A stretch of DNA of 64,000 bases from Daphnia carinata (GCF_022539665.2 NC_081337.1:1046239-1110238); one strand, 5' to 3'; counted from the stretch's first letter, positions 42,973-58,100 are shown. Numbers and translations: made by a program. The notes: generated by a model not told the origin, from the sequence alone.

Positions 42973-45900
42973 ATGGTTGGAGGAGGATGTAAAAGGATGT
43001 TCGTAGTGAAAAGAGGTATGGTTTACATACCCTAGTATGTTAGCGTACAATTTCTCATCGTTATGTGTTACTTCTCCAAAAAAATTCCTAATACTTCTAC
43101 CATAGCTAAACTAAAGAATAATTCATTTCAGGTGGTAGGCAAGAAGATGTCCATTTTGACAAAATTACATCAAGAATTCAAAAGCTTTGCTATGGACTCA
43201 ACATGGATTTTGTTGATCCTGTATGTATTTTATTTCATCGCCATAAGTCTGCAACACATAATAATTCAGTTCCTTTGTTTAGACTTCCATTACCATGAAG
43301 GTAATAAATGGTCTATACCCAGGTGTAACAACTGTGGAACTGGACAATCTTGCTGCTGAAACAGCTGCAACAATGACGACTAAACATCCTGATTATGCAA
43401 TCCTGGCAGCTCGAATTGCTGTGTCCAATCTTCATAAAGAAACCAAAAAGGTTTTTTCAGGTATGTAGTCAGATAAGAGAATATCTTTTGAATATATATG
43501 TATATGTATTATTGATTGCACTCCTATTCTAGAGGTGATTGATGATTTATATAGAATGAAGGATAAGAAGACCAACAAGCCCACACCTATGATATCAGAC
43601 TTTCACCATGGTGTAATTATGAAGCATGCAGATAAACTTAATTCTGCCATCATTTATGATAGGGATTTTAATTTCAACTACTTTGGATTTAAGGTTTTTT
43701 TTTTTTACTTAGCCATCAGAATTATTCTTTAGTTGGTTATTTTCCTTTTAATCAAGAGACTTTGGAGAGATCTTACTTGTTGAAAATTTCTGGGAAACCT
43801 GTAGAGCGACCACAACACATGATGATGAGAGTGTCAGTTGGCATACATGGAGATGATTTAGAAACAGCCATTGAAACATATAACTTGTTGTCTGAAAAGT
43901 GGTTCACCCATGCCTCCCCAACATTGTTTAATGCTGCTACACCAAGACCTCAACTATCAAGGTAATTTCTAAACATATTTTTACATTCCCATATAGCCGA
44001 TTGTTTACCCGATTTTGTCAGCTGTTTCCTTCTGACCATGAAAGATGACAGCATCGACGGTATTTATGAGACATTAAAGCAATGTGCCATAATATCTAAA
44101 TCAGCTGGCGGTATTGGCCTCAACATACATTGCATACGTGCTACCGGGAGTTATATTGCCGGAACAAATGGAATATCGAATGGTCTAGTCCCAATGTTAC
44201 GCGTGTACAACAACACTGCGCGTTACGTAGACCAGGGTGGCAACAAAGTAATGTATCGTTATGATATTTTTGGAAAAATCCTGTTATATATGTGTATTTG
44301 TATTATTTTTAAATTTGAATTTTTGTCCGATTCAGCGCCCCGGGGCCTTTGCTATTTACCTGGAGCCTTGGCATTCGGATGTTTTCGAGTTCCTTGATTT
44401 AAAGAAAAATACTGGCAAAGAAGAAAACCGTGCACGCGATCTGTTTTACGCTCTTTGGATTCCGGACCTTTTCATGAAACGTGTGGAATCTGACGAAGAT
44501 TGGTCACTTATGTGTCCGCATGAATGTCCTGGATTGGCCGATACTTGGGGGGAAGAGTTCGAAGCTTTGTATACTAAGTTAGTTCGAAAAACACTGTTGC
44601 TAAATAACGTTAACGCTCCAATTATAATTTGGTTATTCAGTTAAAACTTTTAATGTTTCGTTGCTTTTTAGGTACGAAGAAAGTGGATTATATAGGCGGA
44701 AGGTAAAAGCGCAACAACTCTGGTTTGCTGTAATCGAATCTCAGATCGAAACCGGTACACCTTATATCTTGTATAAAGATGCCTGTAACCGCAAATCAAA
44801 TCAACAAAACCTGGGCACTATCAAATGCAGCAACTTGTGCACTGAAATTGTTGAATACAGCTCTCCAGATGAAGTAAAATTATATTTGCATAGTATGTAG
44901 ATTAGATTCCTAATTGGCGTTATTTTAGGTCGCAGTCTGCAATTTGGCCTCAATCGCACTGAATATGTTTGTTAGGCCAGACCGGTCGTTTGACCTTTCA
45001 AAACTGAAGGATGTAACGAAAGTGATAACGCGAAATCTCAACAAGATCATCGATGTTAATTATTATCCTGTTCCCGAAGTAAGATTAGTGCAACATTGGC
45101 GATAGAGTATCTCATTTCACATTTATCTTGTAGGCCAAATTGTCGAATTTTCGCCATCGTCCGATAGGAATTGGAGTTCAAGGCTTGGCTGATGCTTTTA
45201 TTCTAATGCGCTATCCATTTGATAGTGAAGAAGCGCAACTGCTAAATAAGCAAATTTTCGAAACGATTTATTACGGCGCACTAGAATCTTCATGTGAGCT
45301 CGCTCAGCAATTCGGCCCATACGAAAGTTACCCTGGATGTCCTGTTAGCAAAGGGGTAAAACGAAGTTTTACAAAAATGATTGTACTTTATTAGAAAATG
45401 GCGTTTGTTCTGATAGATCCTCCAGTATGATATGTGGGGCGTTACTCCCACGGACTTGTGGGATTGGGCTTCGCTGAAGAAAAAAATTGCCGAATTTGGA
45501 GTTCGCAATTCACTTTTACTAGCACCTATGCCCACGGCTTCAACGGCACAAATTTTAGGTAACAATGAATCGATCGAAGCGTACACTTCCAACATCTATG
45601 TCCGCCGAGTCCTCTCAGGAGAATTTCAAGTAAAGAAACATTATATACATTTCTTCAATTCATTTGGCTATTTCTTATGTTATAAATATGTTTTGTTTTT
45701 TTATTTATTAGGTTGTAAATCATCATCTACTTCGTGATCTTACCGAAGGCGGCTTATGGAATGAAGATGTGAAAAACGGTATTATCGCCCATAATGGTTC
45801 CATTCAAGTATGTTGGAGATTGATACGTTGCATATTGTTGTATGCAATATTGAATTTGATACTTTTTTAAAATTAGGAAATTGATGGAATACCAGACGAT

Positions 45901-46332
45901 GTGAAAGCTTTGTATAAAACAGTATGGGAAATTCCGCAGCGCGTCATCATTAAGATGGCAGCTGATCGTGGTGCTTTCATCGATCAAAGTCAGTCATTGA
46001 ACATACATATTGCGGAACCGAATTATGGAAAATTGACTTCAATGCACTTCTATGCCTGGAAATTGGTAATTGATCTAAAGCTGCTATTGAAAGATAGCAA
46101 GTTAGCATCATTGATGAATGTTTTCTAGGGACTGAAAACGGGAATGTATTATCTCAGAACAAAACCCGCTGCAAGTGCCATTCAGTTTACAGTTGATAAG
46201 TCCAAACTGAAAAAATCTTATGTGGGTGATTCATCTGCCACAGCGAAATCGGCAGACGAAGAGCGAAAGAACCGTGAAGCAATGGTATGTTCGCTGCAGA
46301 ACAAGGACGACTGCTTGATGTGTGGATCATAA
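42973..46332 (+). CDS. RRM1: Ribonucleoside-diphosphate reductase large subunit, 14 exons
   Basis: Reduces ribonucleoside diphosphates to deoxy forms in the cytosol, with the small subunit supplying the tyrosyl radical. Exons: 42973-43015, 43132-43220, 43283-43460, 43533-43693, 43759-43961, 44022-44247, 44336-44577, 44672-44873, 44929-45078, 45134-45355, 45417-45629, 45712-45807, 45877-46065, 46129-46332; 805 residues, near the 792 of human. Seen are the N-terminal ATP cone, RPQLSSCFL with the first redox cysteine, [11 protein letters not shown] with the radical cysteine and glutamate, VCNLASIAL with the second redox cysteine, [16 protein letters not shown], and the C-terminal CxxC tail (CLMCGS). 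All active-site residues are intact. Very secure. Confidence 0.97.
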
Positions 46333-47794
46333 TCTCGATTCATTAAACAAGTTTCTTTTTTTTTTTTTTTTAATAGTTAAATTGTTTTTTTTTTTCGTAA
46401 AATACATCACTTCTGAAGAAGGAATGAAATGATTAGTTTGTCAGTGATATAATTTCTATGGTTATTGGAAAACGCGAAATGTGGCCAGAAATTTTGCATT
46501 TGTTTAACGAATTGAAAAACTGGTGTAGTGTTTTGCCTGTTCGTTGTGCTGATCGTCACCAGCTACGAAGGTCTATGATTGTCGAACTTTGCCGGTTTTG
46601 CTATTTGTTAGACCTAAATGCTATCAGTCTTGCATATTGTATGCAGATGCAGTAATAAAATTATTATGTTTGAAGAAATAACTTACAGCATTTGATATGT
46701 TCTGCAATCTTAGGAAAAGAATTCTGAAACAATATATATATATGTTGGCCGGATTTATACTGCCCATCAGGGGTTTATCACAGTTTCATTTAACAGGCAT
46801 ACTCACAAAAAAATGCCTCATAAGGTGCAGTACAAGTACAATGCTGTTGTTTTCAATGGAATGTTCTTTTCTTCTCTGAATAAAATGCTCGATTTACAAT
46901 TGGCAAATAATGGTTGGGAGAGTACTAGAGTATATTTGCATTTGGCGAAATCGTTTAAAATAAACGCAGTGGTACGATGCTATGTCGTGCCCAACATTCC
47001 CGCGCCGATACCTTTTATTCCGCCATAAAAACCACGGATGTGCGCGAGCTTGTTCAGAGAGGGAGAAGTGACTTAAACATGCCGCGGGCAAGATGTGAAT
47101 TCCAGGTGATCAGACGCCCCTGTTCGTCATAGGATGTAAAACCCTTTTTCCATAATATCGCTAGCTCTCCCTTGGACCCTTGCTCGCAATCAGCCGCTGC
47201 AGCCATTACTTGTGGTTAAAAGCATTGAACATGCATGATTTTCTGGGATTTTCTTTTTTCCTTTTATGTTTTCGTTGTTTTTGTTTTCCGAACCGGCACA
47301 GCCAAGAGAAAAGATATTTTTAAGCTCTCCAACCTCAAACGAGAAGTGTAGGTATAGATTGTAATTGCAAGTCATCAGAAAAACGAATCAGCTTGGACTT
47401 GACTGATCTCTTGAAGGTTGCCCCGTTGAAGAGCGCACCGTCTTGCGCCTGGCGCCGAATCATGTCTACCCTGTTTTGGCTTGGCCCTCACCTTCACCTT
47501 TCTCTCTGTCTCTCTTTTACCTACTTCTGTTTCCCCCATCTCCTCCCCTCCACCTTCCCCTTTCCCCTCTCTCTCTCTTTTTATCCCTCTCTCTCATTCC
47601 CTCTTTTTCGTTCTTCTCGCTCTCCGCACTCTTGAGGAATGAAGGTAAAAGATAGATGGTTTGGATGCTTCCTTGTCCCTACCTGGGTTGAACAAAAGGC
47701 TTGCCTGCCTCCCCTCTGGAGTCTAGCCTTGAAGCATTTCGCTTGGCACTGTTTTCTTCTTCGGCAGCAGCAGCAGGCCACAACCTGAAGGCTA

Positions 47795-47836
47795 AGAAGA
47801 AGAAGAAGCAGAAGAAGAAGCAGAAGAAGAAGAAGT
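47795..47836. repeat. AAG/AGC trinucleotide microsatellite
   Basis: Run of AAG units broken twice by AGC. Confidence 0.85.
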
Positions 47837-48718
47837 GAGGAGATGAAGGAAAAACGAAAAGAAACGAAAGACTTTTTTCGTCTTTTCGTCTAGTTGGTTC
47901 CTATTCTCCATCACCTTCTTCACCTTCTCGCCCCTTCTTTTTCTTCCCCTCCTCTGCTCATACCTCTGTCCTTTCTGACTCGTCTACCTGACCATGCCCC
48001 ACAGCTCCTCTGAGGAGGATTTGAGGTTGGTTCATTTACCTGTTTCCTCGCGCCATTCTCGGGCTCTTTACTGTAGCTAGCTTCTGCCGTCTTAGCCAGA
48101 GGGCCCTATGATAGAGGAAGAACAAGATAAGTTACTTCAGTTCTTGATGGGACGCATTGGCGGTTGTCCGTCTCAGTCCTACCTCTTGCAGGACTAGTGT
48201 GCTTTCAAACAATTCGCATCACTCTTTTTTTTTTTTTTCGACAACTTTTCGTCGTTATTGTGGGTGCGTCCAATTGCAATTGCATCCTTCATTTCATTTT
48301 TGGATAAAACCATTCCTTTGGCCAGTTCTTCGAGAAGGTTTTCGTTTCGTCCATTCAGCCGCGTGTTGTTTTTTCTTTACCACATTCCATAAGTGTGTGC
48401 TGCAAAGCGTCAGGAACGACAGAATTTCCTAGTGATCGCCGCATATTGGCCAACAAACTTAGTGCGTGTGTGTGTGTGCATTATTTTGTTGGTTTGTTTT
48501 TTTTGCGTGTGTTTTCTTTTTTGCGTTGCGCTTCTGTTTTTGTTTGCTGCTTGCCAGTTTGGGACGAAATACGCGCCGCTGCTGCTGTTACTTTTCGGTC
48601 TCTTTTGATCTGCAGCCATGCCTCGGGGTATCTTATTTCATTTGCTGGCTATCCAGGCTAGACACCAAGTGTAGCTTGGCCCAGCCGCTTATTTTCCAGC
48701 CCTATACCTTCCGTCCAT

Positions 48719-48725
<7 letters not shown>

Positions 48726-48769
<44 letters not shown>
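48726..48769. repeat. (CT)n microsatellite
   Basis: About 22 uninterrupted CT units, some 340 bp upstream of the dachsous start codon. Confidence 0.9.
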
Positions 48770-48774
<5 letters not shown>

Positions 48775-49106
48775 CCTTTCCGAAGAATGCACCATTGATG
48801 CCATCGTATAGCTCCACCAAAATTTACCCCACTGATCTGAGTCTACCGTTGAGCTAAAAAGTCAAACCGTTCACATCGGCTTTCCAACCTCAAACCAGAT
48901 CGACACGAGGAAACAAAAAACAAAAAAGAATTCTAATTAAAAAGAAACAAGAACAAAACGAGAAAAGAGAATACTTTCTTTTCTTGGGAGGGGTAGGAAG
49001 TGGGCTTTGCCAGAACGCATATGTGTTTTGTGTAAGGTGTTGAAGCAGTAGCTATGGTAACTTGCAGCTCTTAACTGGACGCCACGGTGGAAGGTGTTTT
49101 TCGACC

Positions 49107-52100
49107 ATGGCCAAAGAGCAACACCAGGTGCAGAATAGTGTTGACGCTTTCAAGGAAGAATCCAGTTGCAAAACCAACACGAGCTTGGCAACGGCAAACA
49201 CTTTGAGCAACATGTTACAGTGGCCATCTTTGAAGACGGTGCGATGTTGGCATCGTTTGACGTCACAGGCCGGTGCTTCGACAAGCGAATTAAGTGAGAC
49301 GACGGCAGCAAAGTGCAACAAGAGCAAGACGACGAGATGGCGGAACACTGGGCGCCGCAATGCCACCATCGATGCGCTGTGGTGTTGCACGGTGGTCGTG
49401 TTTTTGCAGGCGCTGCTGGTTCACGGTCAAGGGCCCGGACCAGGGCCCGGCCGGAAATCGTTCGATCGCCTGATTAACGTGGCCAATCCGACGAACATAA
49501 TGCCCGATCAGTTGATGCAGTCGAGGGCTGTTGATATGAGGATCCAGTTGGAAGTGGCCGAGGAGAGGCCAGCCGGAACGGTTGTTGGCGTCATTCCGAC
49601 CAAGCCCGGTTTCACGTATCGATTCAACGAGAATCCTCGTGAATTCCGTTTGAACGGAACGAGCGGCGAGATCGTGACGGCTGTGGTCCTCGACCGCGAG
49701 GCACTCTCATCTGATCGTTTCGATTTGGTGATCTTGTCGAGTCAGCCGACGTATCCGATCGAGGTGCGCATTCTAGTGGTGGATATCAACGACAACGCGC
49801 CAGCATTCCCCGAGCCGACGATCGAAGTTTCCTTCTCGGAAAGCGCCAACGCCGGGACGCGCGTCATCCTGGACACGGCTACCGACGGCGACGCTGGAGA
49901 CAACGACGTCACCACCAACTACGAAATCGTGGGTGGCAACGAAGAGCTCAAGTTCAAACTGGCCGTGACGACGAATCCAAGTGGAGAAACGCCTTATTTG
50001 CATTTGGAGACGACGGGCAAGTTGGATCGCGAAACCAAAAACCACTACCGGCTCAATATATCAGCGCAGGACGGCGGGCAGCCACCCCTCTTCGGCTATC
50101 TCATCGTCAACATCACCATCGTCGATGTCAACGATAATCCGCCCATTTTCGATCACAGCGACTATGTCGTCTCCTTGAACGAAAGCGTTGCTCCTGGTAC
50201 CCACGTCATGCAGGCAAGTTCACTTATTTTCATTTTACGCTCTTTATTCTTTTTCTTGTTTCTTTCTTTTTCCTTTCAAAAGAACATGTCAACACCTTTT
50301 TTTATTCCGTGTTTTTTTTTGTTGGTTTCTGTTTTGTTATTTATGGTTTTGGTCTTTTGGGTTTTTTTTTTCTTTTCTTCTTCTTTTTTTTTTCATTTCT
50401 TCCTTTAGACCAAGACAAAAAAAAAGGAATCTATATTTATATCAATGGTGTGTTTGCGTGATGTAGGTGACGGCCACTGACAACGATGCGGGCGAAAACG
50501 CTCGCGTCACCTATTACATCTCCGACACCGAGACGCAATTTGCGGTCGATTCCGAAACGGGCGTCATTACCACCACGGAACAGTTGAATTGTCAACGCAG
50601 TTGCCCGCAGTTGGTCTCGTGCAACAAGAGCTGCGTTTTCACCGTCTTTGCTCGCGATCACGGCAGCCCCAGACAAGACGGACGCACTTACGTCACCGTC
50701 AATTTACTCGACGCCAATGACCACGATCCCATCATTCGCTTTCGATACTTCCCAGCCACGGCCGATTTCGCTACGGTCGACGAAAACGCTCAAAACGGAT
50801 CCGTCGTCGCCGCCGTCTCCGTCATCGATTTCGACGAAGGCGCTAACGGTGAAACGACGGTGGAAATCAAAGCCGGCAATGAACTGGTCCACTTCCGTCT
50901 GGAGGAGACGCCCAGTTTTCATATCGTCCGTGTCAACGGCGTCCTTGATCGTGAAAAAATTAGCAAGTACAATTTGACCATAGTGGCCACCGACAGCGGG
51001 ACGCCAGTCAGGAAGGCCATGGCTTTCCTTATCATCCATGTCAACGATGTCAACGATCACGAACCCATTTTTGAGAAGAGCGAATACTCGGCCGTACTCA
51101 GTGAACTGGTTCCCATCGGGTCGTATGTCGCCGGTATCACGGCCACAGACGAGGACACGGGCATCAACTCCAACATTTTCTACGCTATCGTCTCGGGCAA
51201 CGATCAACAGTGGTTCGAAATCGACATGGTCAGCGGATTGATAACGACGCAGGCTCAATTGGATCGCGAACAGCAGGATTCGGTGGAGTTGCGCATTTCG
51301 GCGAGAGACGGCGGGCCGAATCCTCGTTGGGCCTACACGCACATTAAAATCACCATCTTGGATGAGAACGACGAGCACCCGCAGTTCGTGCAACAAAGTC
51401 TGAAGCAGGTCAACTTGTCGGAGAACACGCCTCCCAACACGCTGGTTGCCTTGCTGACGGCCGTTGATCACGACCAAGGAACCAATGGCTCCGTTTCCTA
51501 CATGTTTGACAGCGAGATGGATCAACGCTATCCAGGGATCTTTGCCATCGACGCCAGCACTGGACGGGTGACGACAAGGACCAAACTGGATCGAGAAGTC
51601 ATTCCTGAATACGAGATCAAGGTCGTCGCTCGTGATCAAGGCAATCCACCCCTCTCTTCCACCGCAACCATCGTTCTCCGTGTCCTGGACGCCAACGACA
51701 ACAGCCCCGAGTTCTATCCGCAACAATATCTCGTGGCCGTCAGCGAAACTCTACAAGTCGGCGAGGTAAGTCCTGCCATGTTTTACGTGCTCTTCTTATT
51801 GCGGTTAGCCACAAAGTTAATCTTCTTTTTACTTTATGATTACTATTTTATTTTATTTTTTTCCCGCTCACTTCAAACTGCCTTCTCGTTCATTTGAACA
51901 ACAGCCGTATGGTATTTGTCCTATCTGTTAAGATCTATTGTCGGTCTAATTTTCATTGAAAAAACCAAGTCAGATTCATCCAATTGTAACGGCTTACTTT
52001 CACGAGCCTTGTCGCTCTTCGGCTTTTGTTTTTGGCATAGTTTAAATTCGATACGAATAATGTATGGACCGTGTGTTTAAATAAACAGGCTGTTGTGACG

Positions 52101-55100
52101 GTGACGGCTATGGACGAAGATGAGGACGAAAATGCTCAAGTGACGTACAGCATCAAAAGTGGGGCCGAAGGTGCCTTCGACATCGAAGAGCAAACTGGAA
52201 TTATCCGCTTGCGGAGCCCGCTCAATAGTGCCCGAAAAGCTCACTACAAACTCAAAGTGGCTGCCAAAGACAGGGGTGATCGCAAGGCGGTCGAAGACGC
52301 CGTCGTCGAGATTCTCGTCGAAAACAGTCCAGCCAATTACCTGGACTTCGGCAGCAGCAGTTATCACTTTGTCGTTGTCGAAGATCCGGGCAAGAAGGAG
52401 CCAGGCATCGGGCGCGAAGTCGGCCGTCTCAGTGTCAACAACAAACAAGTGCAATCCAGTCCGAAATATTCCATCATCGGCGGCGATCCGTTGCGAGTGT
52501 TCCACGTCGACGAGACCACGGGCGTCTTGACGACGGCCAAGCGCATCGACCGCGAGAAGCAATCGCACTACGAACTCTTGGTTGTGGCTCGTTCTGGTTT
52601 CTCCTACGGAACCGTTTCGGTCAATGTCACCGTCCAGGATGTCAACGACAATCCGCCTCGTTTCGACAAAGCTCGTGCAGTCGCCCGAGTCGTTGAAAAC
52701 TGGCCAGCCGGTCACGAAGTCTACTTGGCCAAGGCCGAAGATTTGGACACGGACAACAACAGCCGCATCACTTACAGCCTCAGTTTGAATCCGCACGAGC
52801 TGTTTACCATCTCCTCGACGCTGGGCATGATCTATCTCAATCGGCCGTTGCAGAATGAACTTTCGCATTTCGATAGTTCGCTAACGTTGGAAGTGACAGC
52901 CACCGACGATGGTGCGCCACCGCTGTCTTCTCGCCAGTTGGTGACCCTCAATCTCGAAGACGTTAACGACCACACCCCCGTCTTTGAATACCTGTCTTAT
53001 GAAACCTCCCTCTTGGAAACCATATCAGGTACGTTTCAACATATTCGGTGCTCGTTTTTGTTTTTGCTTTTACGGTCCTTTTTCTTTATTATTTATTTAC
53101 TTATTTTGTTGTCATTTATTTTTAAAAGCAACCATAATATAAACACTGTTGGTTTTTGGGGGGTTTTTAGTCAACGAGCGATTTTTCGCCCTGTCGGCAA
53201 TGGATCGGGACAAAGGAGTCAACGGACGCGTTTCGTATTTCATCAGCGAAGGCAATGAAGCCGCCAAATTCGGAATCTTCCCTGACGGCATGCTGTACGT
53301 CAAGAGTCCGCTCGATCGAGAAGCCAAAGACTATTACGCCCTGACTGTGGTAGGCAAAGATGGAGGAACGCCCGCAAGGAGTTCTTCCGTCTCCGTCACC
53401 ATTCACATCATCGACGAGAACGATAACGCGCCCAAATTCAGCAACGAGACCTTCTCTTTCTACATTCCGGAGAATGAGGCCCCAGACTCGTACGTCGGAC
53501 GCCTGACCGCCTCGGATCGCGATGTCGGCCGCAACGCCGAGTTGACCTTCTCTATAGCAACATCGCAGAGTGACTTTACCATCGATCCCAAAAGCGGATT
53601 CATTAAAACAATGCGCTACTTTGACCGCGAGCGACTCGTGCAAACCACCGGCCAAGACTATGTTGTCCTGGAAGCTGTCGTGTCGGACAACGGTGTCGTC
53701 CGATTGCGAGATCGCGCCCGCATTCACGTCTACATTCTCGACGTCAATGACAACGCGCCCGTCTTTTCGCGGTTGCCCTACAAAGCCCAGGTGTCGGAAG
53801 GCGCCTCCGTCGAGACTCAGGTGTTCCGTGTTGTCGCCACCGACGCCGACGACCAGCTCAATGGTGGCATTTTCTATTACATCACGGAAGGCAATGGCGA
53901 CCACAAGTTCCGCATCGATGAAGCCACGGGTCAGTTGGTGTTGAACCGACCGCTCGATCGAGAAACGACCGATCGCTACACGTTGAAGATCGGAGCGCGC
54001 GATGCTGGAGTTCCCAATCTGAGTACGTCGACGACAGTCGTCATCGACGTGCTCGACGAGAACGATAACGCACCCGAATTTATGCACAGCGAAGCCAAAG
54101 TGTCGGCATTGGAAACGTTGGCTGTCGGCTCTGAATTGGTGACGTTCCAGGCGACGGACGCCGATCTGGGTATCAACAGTGAAATCGCGTTCAGCATTGG
54201 AGCGGGCAACATGCACGACACTTTTCGCATTGACCCTCAATCGGGTACATTGTACCTGGAAAAGCCATTAGACTTTGAGATGCAGCGCTCCTATCATCTC
54301 AACATCACGGCCAGCGACCAAGGCAGCCCGCCTCTCGTCTCCAGCATCACTTTCGTCATCACCGTCGAGGATGCCAACGATAACGCACCCGTATTCCCCA
54401 GGTAACACATCCGTCTTTCTCGCTGTATTAAAAATAAAGACATAATTAAAGAAAGAAAACTACAAAAATAACAATAATAAATGATAATAATAATCTACGA
54501 GCAACGTCATTTAACGAAATGAAATAAAAATTCCCGTTTTTACAGCACGGCGATCGTCCGGCAAATCCAAGAAGGCATTCCGTTGAACACGCCCATCGTC
54601 ACCGTTACAGCCGAAGATCCCGACTCGGGGCTAAACAGCCGCATCCGCTATTCGTTGATCCAGCAGGAACCTTCTGTTTTTATCGGTCTTCCATCGCGAG
54701 GTGGTTCCGGTCCGCATTTCGCCATCCGGCCGGATACTGGCGTCGTCTACGTCGTCCGTCCCATCGACCGCGAATTTGCCGACACGTTCCGTTTAACGGT
54801 GGTAGCGACGGATCAAGCAGAGCCGGCCAGCAACCGGATCTCGGCTGAGAAGTTGGTGACGGTGATTGTGGAAGACGTCAACGACAACGCTCCGACCTTC
54901 ACCTCTGTCAACGCCGGTCTTTTGCCGAAAGGCGCTGAACGTGGACACGAGATTCTGCGCGTTCACGCGGCCGATGCCGACGCCAACACCAATGGATTAG
55001 TCACTTACGAACTGGTGTCGGGCGATGCGGAACTGTTCGCCTTAGAGCGGACCACCGGCAGGCTGACCCTGCGCAGAGAGATCCCTGCCGCCGAGATAAC

Positions 55101-58100
55101 GTACCAGTTGAGCGTGAGGGCGACAGACGAAGCTGTTCACTCGCAACGCAAATCAACCGGAACGCACATCACCGTCATCAGCGTGACAGACGATATGACC
55201 GGACCGCTGTTCACCAAGAAACTTTACGCTGGATCGGTTTCGGAGAATGAGCCTGCCGGCACCAATGTGCTCACCGTCAGCGCACGTTACACTGGCAATC
55301 CGTTAGCTGACGTCGAGTATTTCATATACAACGTGACCGCCGGCCAACGCGGCGTACCGTTGCTTTTCGAAATTGATTCGGAAAGCGGTGTCGTATCGAC
55401 GTCGGCCATCCTCGATCGCGAGGCAGACGCCGAAGAGTACGAACTTGATATCATCGCCGTCACTAGAGGCACTGCTTCGCCACAAACAAGCGTTTGCAAG
55501 GTAAGAAAACAAACAATTTGTTTTGCACATCTTCTTTTGATTTTCTGGTTTGGTCTTTTCAATCGCCGTACTTTATTTTCCGCGTTTTTATCTCAGTTGG
55601 TCAAGCCAACATCCAATCGTAGAAAAATGGCTTAGAAGCCCTTTGCAAAGAGTCAATAGGCCCACAAAGAAACGCGAACAGCTCGAGACTTCTCCCTGAT
55701 CGAATCATTCCCTTTGGTCAATGGCCGAACCAAAGTTTGGGTTAACTGGGTGGCAATAACGACTGTTAAAGTTGGGTTTTTGTGGCTGTGTCCTCATCAA
55801 AATCAGACCGAAGAACCTTTTTCTTGTTATTTTTTTTTTTTTTTCGTTTTCTAAATGAATCCGAATGCTAGCACTGCAGCGCCACATGTCATTTTGTCAA
55901 GGCAGCTTTATAAACAGCTCAATCTGCAGATGTAATCAATGGATGATCCTCCTCCCTTTGATCCAACTGGATTGTATATATATATAGACATAAAAAGAGT
56001 TCGTACTTTTCATTTCGAAACAAGGCCACATTACTCGACCGACACCATTGCTTAGTGCACGCAAATACGTCGTAGTGTAGTGCCCCTGTCAAGTGGTCTT
56101 TTTGCTTCCTCTCTTTCGTTTTCAAGGTCATTCCCCTCCCATAGAAACAGAGCGCGCCAAGCCAAGGTCATTTGCAGCGCTAGAGAACTCTCTCGCTGAG
56201 GCGTGCTCGAACAGGTAACAAAAGAATACCAGCGGAGAATACGGGGAATGAATATAAAACAGGTACAGGAAAATAGGGAAGAAGCGTGTGTGCGGCGAGA
56301 GGGGGGCACCCAACGAGAAGACTCGACGCTTTCTCGATATGAAACAAAACACAAAACAAAAGACATTGAACGTCGAATATGATCTGCCGTGTTAGCGTGC
56401 GCATCGCTGTGTCGCATGTCGTCTTTTGTTTTTGCTCGTCTTGGCTAAATTGACAGGAGCCAGGAGATGTTTACTGGAAAACTAAACACGAGCCCAACTG
56501 CTTCGCCTCTTACTCTGATACCTTTCCTTTCGGCTTTAGCTTCACAAGTTGTTTTTGTTGTTCAATTTGCCATAGCTCTTACATCGTTTCTTCGTTCCTT
56601 CGCTGCTTCTCTTTTTAAGGAATAGGGCTCGCTATGTTGCCTAAGGCAGTAGAGGCCAAGGCACAACTATAACATATGATTTTTTTTTTTCGAACATGCA
56701 GTCGCTTACAGTGTTCTCAGACCAACCGTTTTTGCCCGCCGAATTTCGGTTAATATATATATATGTATATATTTTTTGCCCCTTCTCTTCTTTTTTTTTT
56801 TTAGTGAAGGGGGGAGGGTTCAAGAATTCATGCCGCTTCTGTTGGTTTCGTCCAAGAGCTGTCGAATGGTTTAGGTCTACTGGCCTTAGGAAGAAAATCA
56901 TTTTCCCCGTTTTCTTTCTTTCTTTCTTTATTTCTCTCTTCTCTATTTTTTTTTTGTGTTTTGTTTTTATTTTATTTTTCTTTCCCCACCGGACGAAAGG
57001 TCCTAGTTTTGAATGGTTCTCGGTTGGTCCCTTTGCTCGTCTGTAGCGTGTGGCTCTCAATCCAGTCAGGGGTCAGATCAAAATGCATGCCTTGGGCGTT
57101 TCTCTCATACACGTTCCCACGCCTAAAGCTCCTGGCCCTCTGCTTCACGTGGTACTTGCCTATGCAATACGGGCATTTTGAATAGGCCATCACTAAAGTG
57201 TTTAGACTCGTCTTATTATTTTTTTTTTGCTACTCAAAAGGTAGCAAAATCATAGGTGAGCTATATACCAACGACTTTGCATATTTGTAAGAAAAAAATA
57301 ACAATTTAGGCGTGCCACTGAAGCACGGTTCCAAACGAAAAGAATTCTGTGCGAGTTAACTACAAACCGAAAAACCTGAAAAACTCGAATGAACGCGTTA
57401 AAAATTGATCGACGCAGGGATTAAGGCTATGCCGTTGGGTATCGAGCCGTCAGATGCATCGCTACTGGCTCACAAGTTGACAACTCCGAAGTAGCCACCT
57501 GGTACTCGGCCCCTTCAACATTGCAGTGATTTCTTTCTATTTCTTGTCCTCCCTGTTTTTCCTATCTATTTATTTTTCAGGCAGCTTTTTAAGTAAACGA
57601 TTTGTAACAACTCTTCCATTACGATAGGTGTTACGTGTGACACCTTTCCAAGTCGTTGAAATATCTAGTCATATTTTAGCCACTGTTGAACTGAGAATAT
57701 GCAAAAACGTATCCTTCCTTCATATATAAATTAAAATATTACACGTCAACATATTACGTATTGCATGTTATACGTCAACTTCTTTATTGGCTCAACATAT
57801 GGCGACAATTCATTAACATGGCTAATTATTGTTCTGCTTTAGGCTCGCATCAAGATTGTTGACAAAAACGATAGTCCGCCTGTATTCCGTGACGACGATG
57901 CCATCATTTCGGTATCGGAGGACTTAATTATCGGGCAACCCATAACTACCGTCACAGCTACCGATCTTGATAAATCGGGCACTGTGACCTACACCCTCGT
58001 CTCCGGCGATGATGGCAAATTTACGTTGGACTCTTCCAAAGGAATCCTGACTCTTCAGGATACTCTCAACAGGGAGTCACAGAGTCAGTACAAGTTGACC

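Larger units (their letters stand above)
46333..49106. other. RRM1 3' flank and dachsous 5' flank/UTR
   Basis: AATAAA at 46654-46659 may end RRM1 transcripts. The rest is pyrimidine-rich from about 47470, with GAA/CAG-type and CT microsatellites, and probably includes the dachsous promoter and 5' UTR. Several short open stretches (46458, 48157, 48395) have no recognisable homology and low-complexity content; I do not call genes. Confidence 0.45.

Noticed and set aside
46458..47028. Small genes after RRM1
   Set aside because: Short open stretches without homology in AT-rich 3' flank.
49773..54240. Long open frames on the strand opposite dachsous (for example 50704-51726 and 53167-54240)
   Set aside because: They mirror the GC-rich cadherin coding sequence. 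The plus strand has the motifs and consistent splice phases; the mirror has none.
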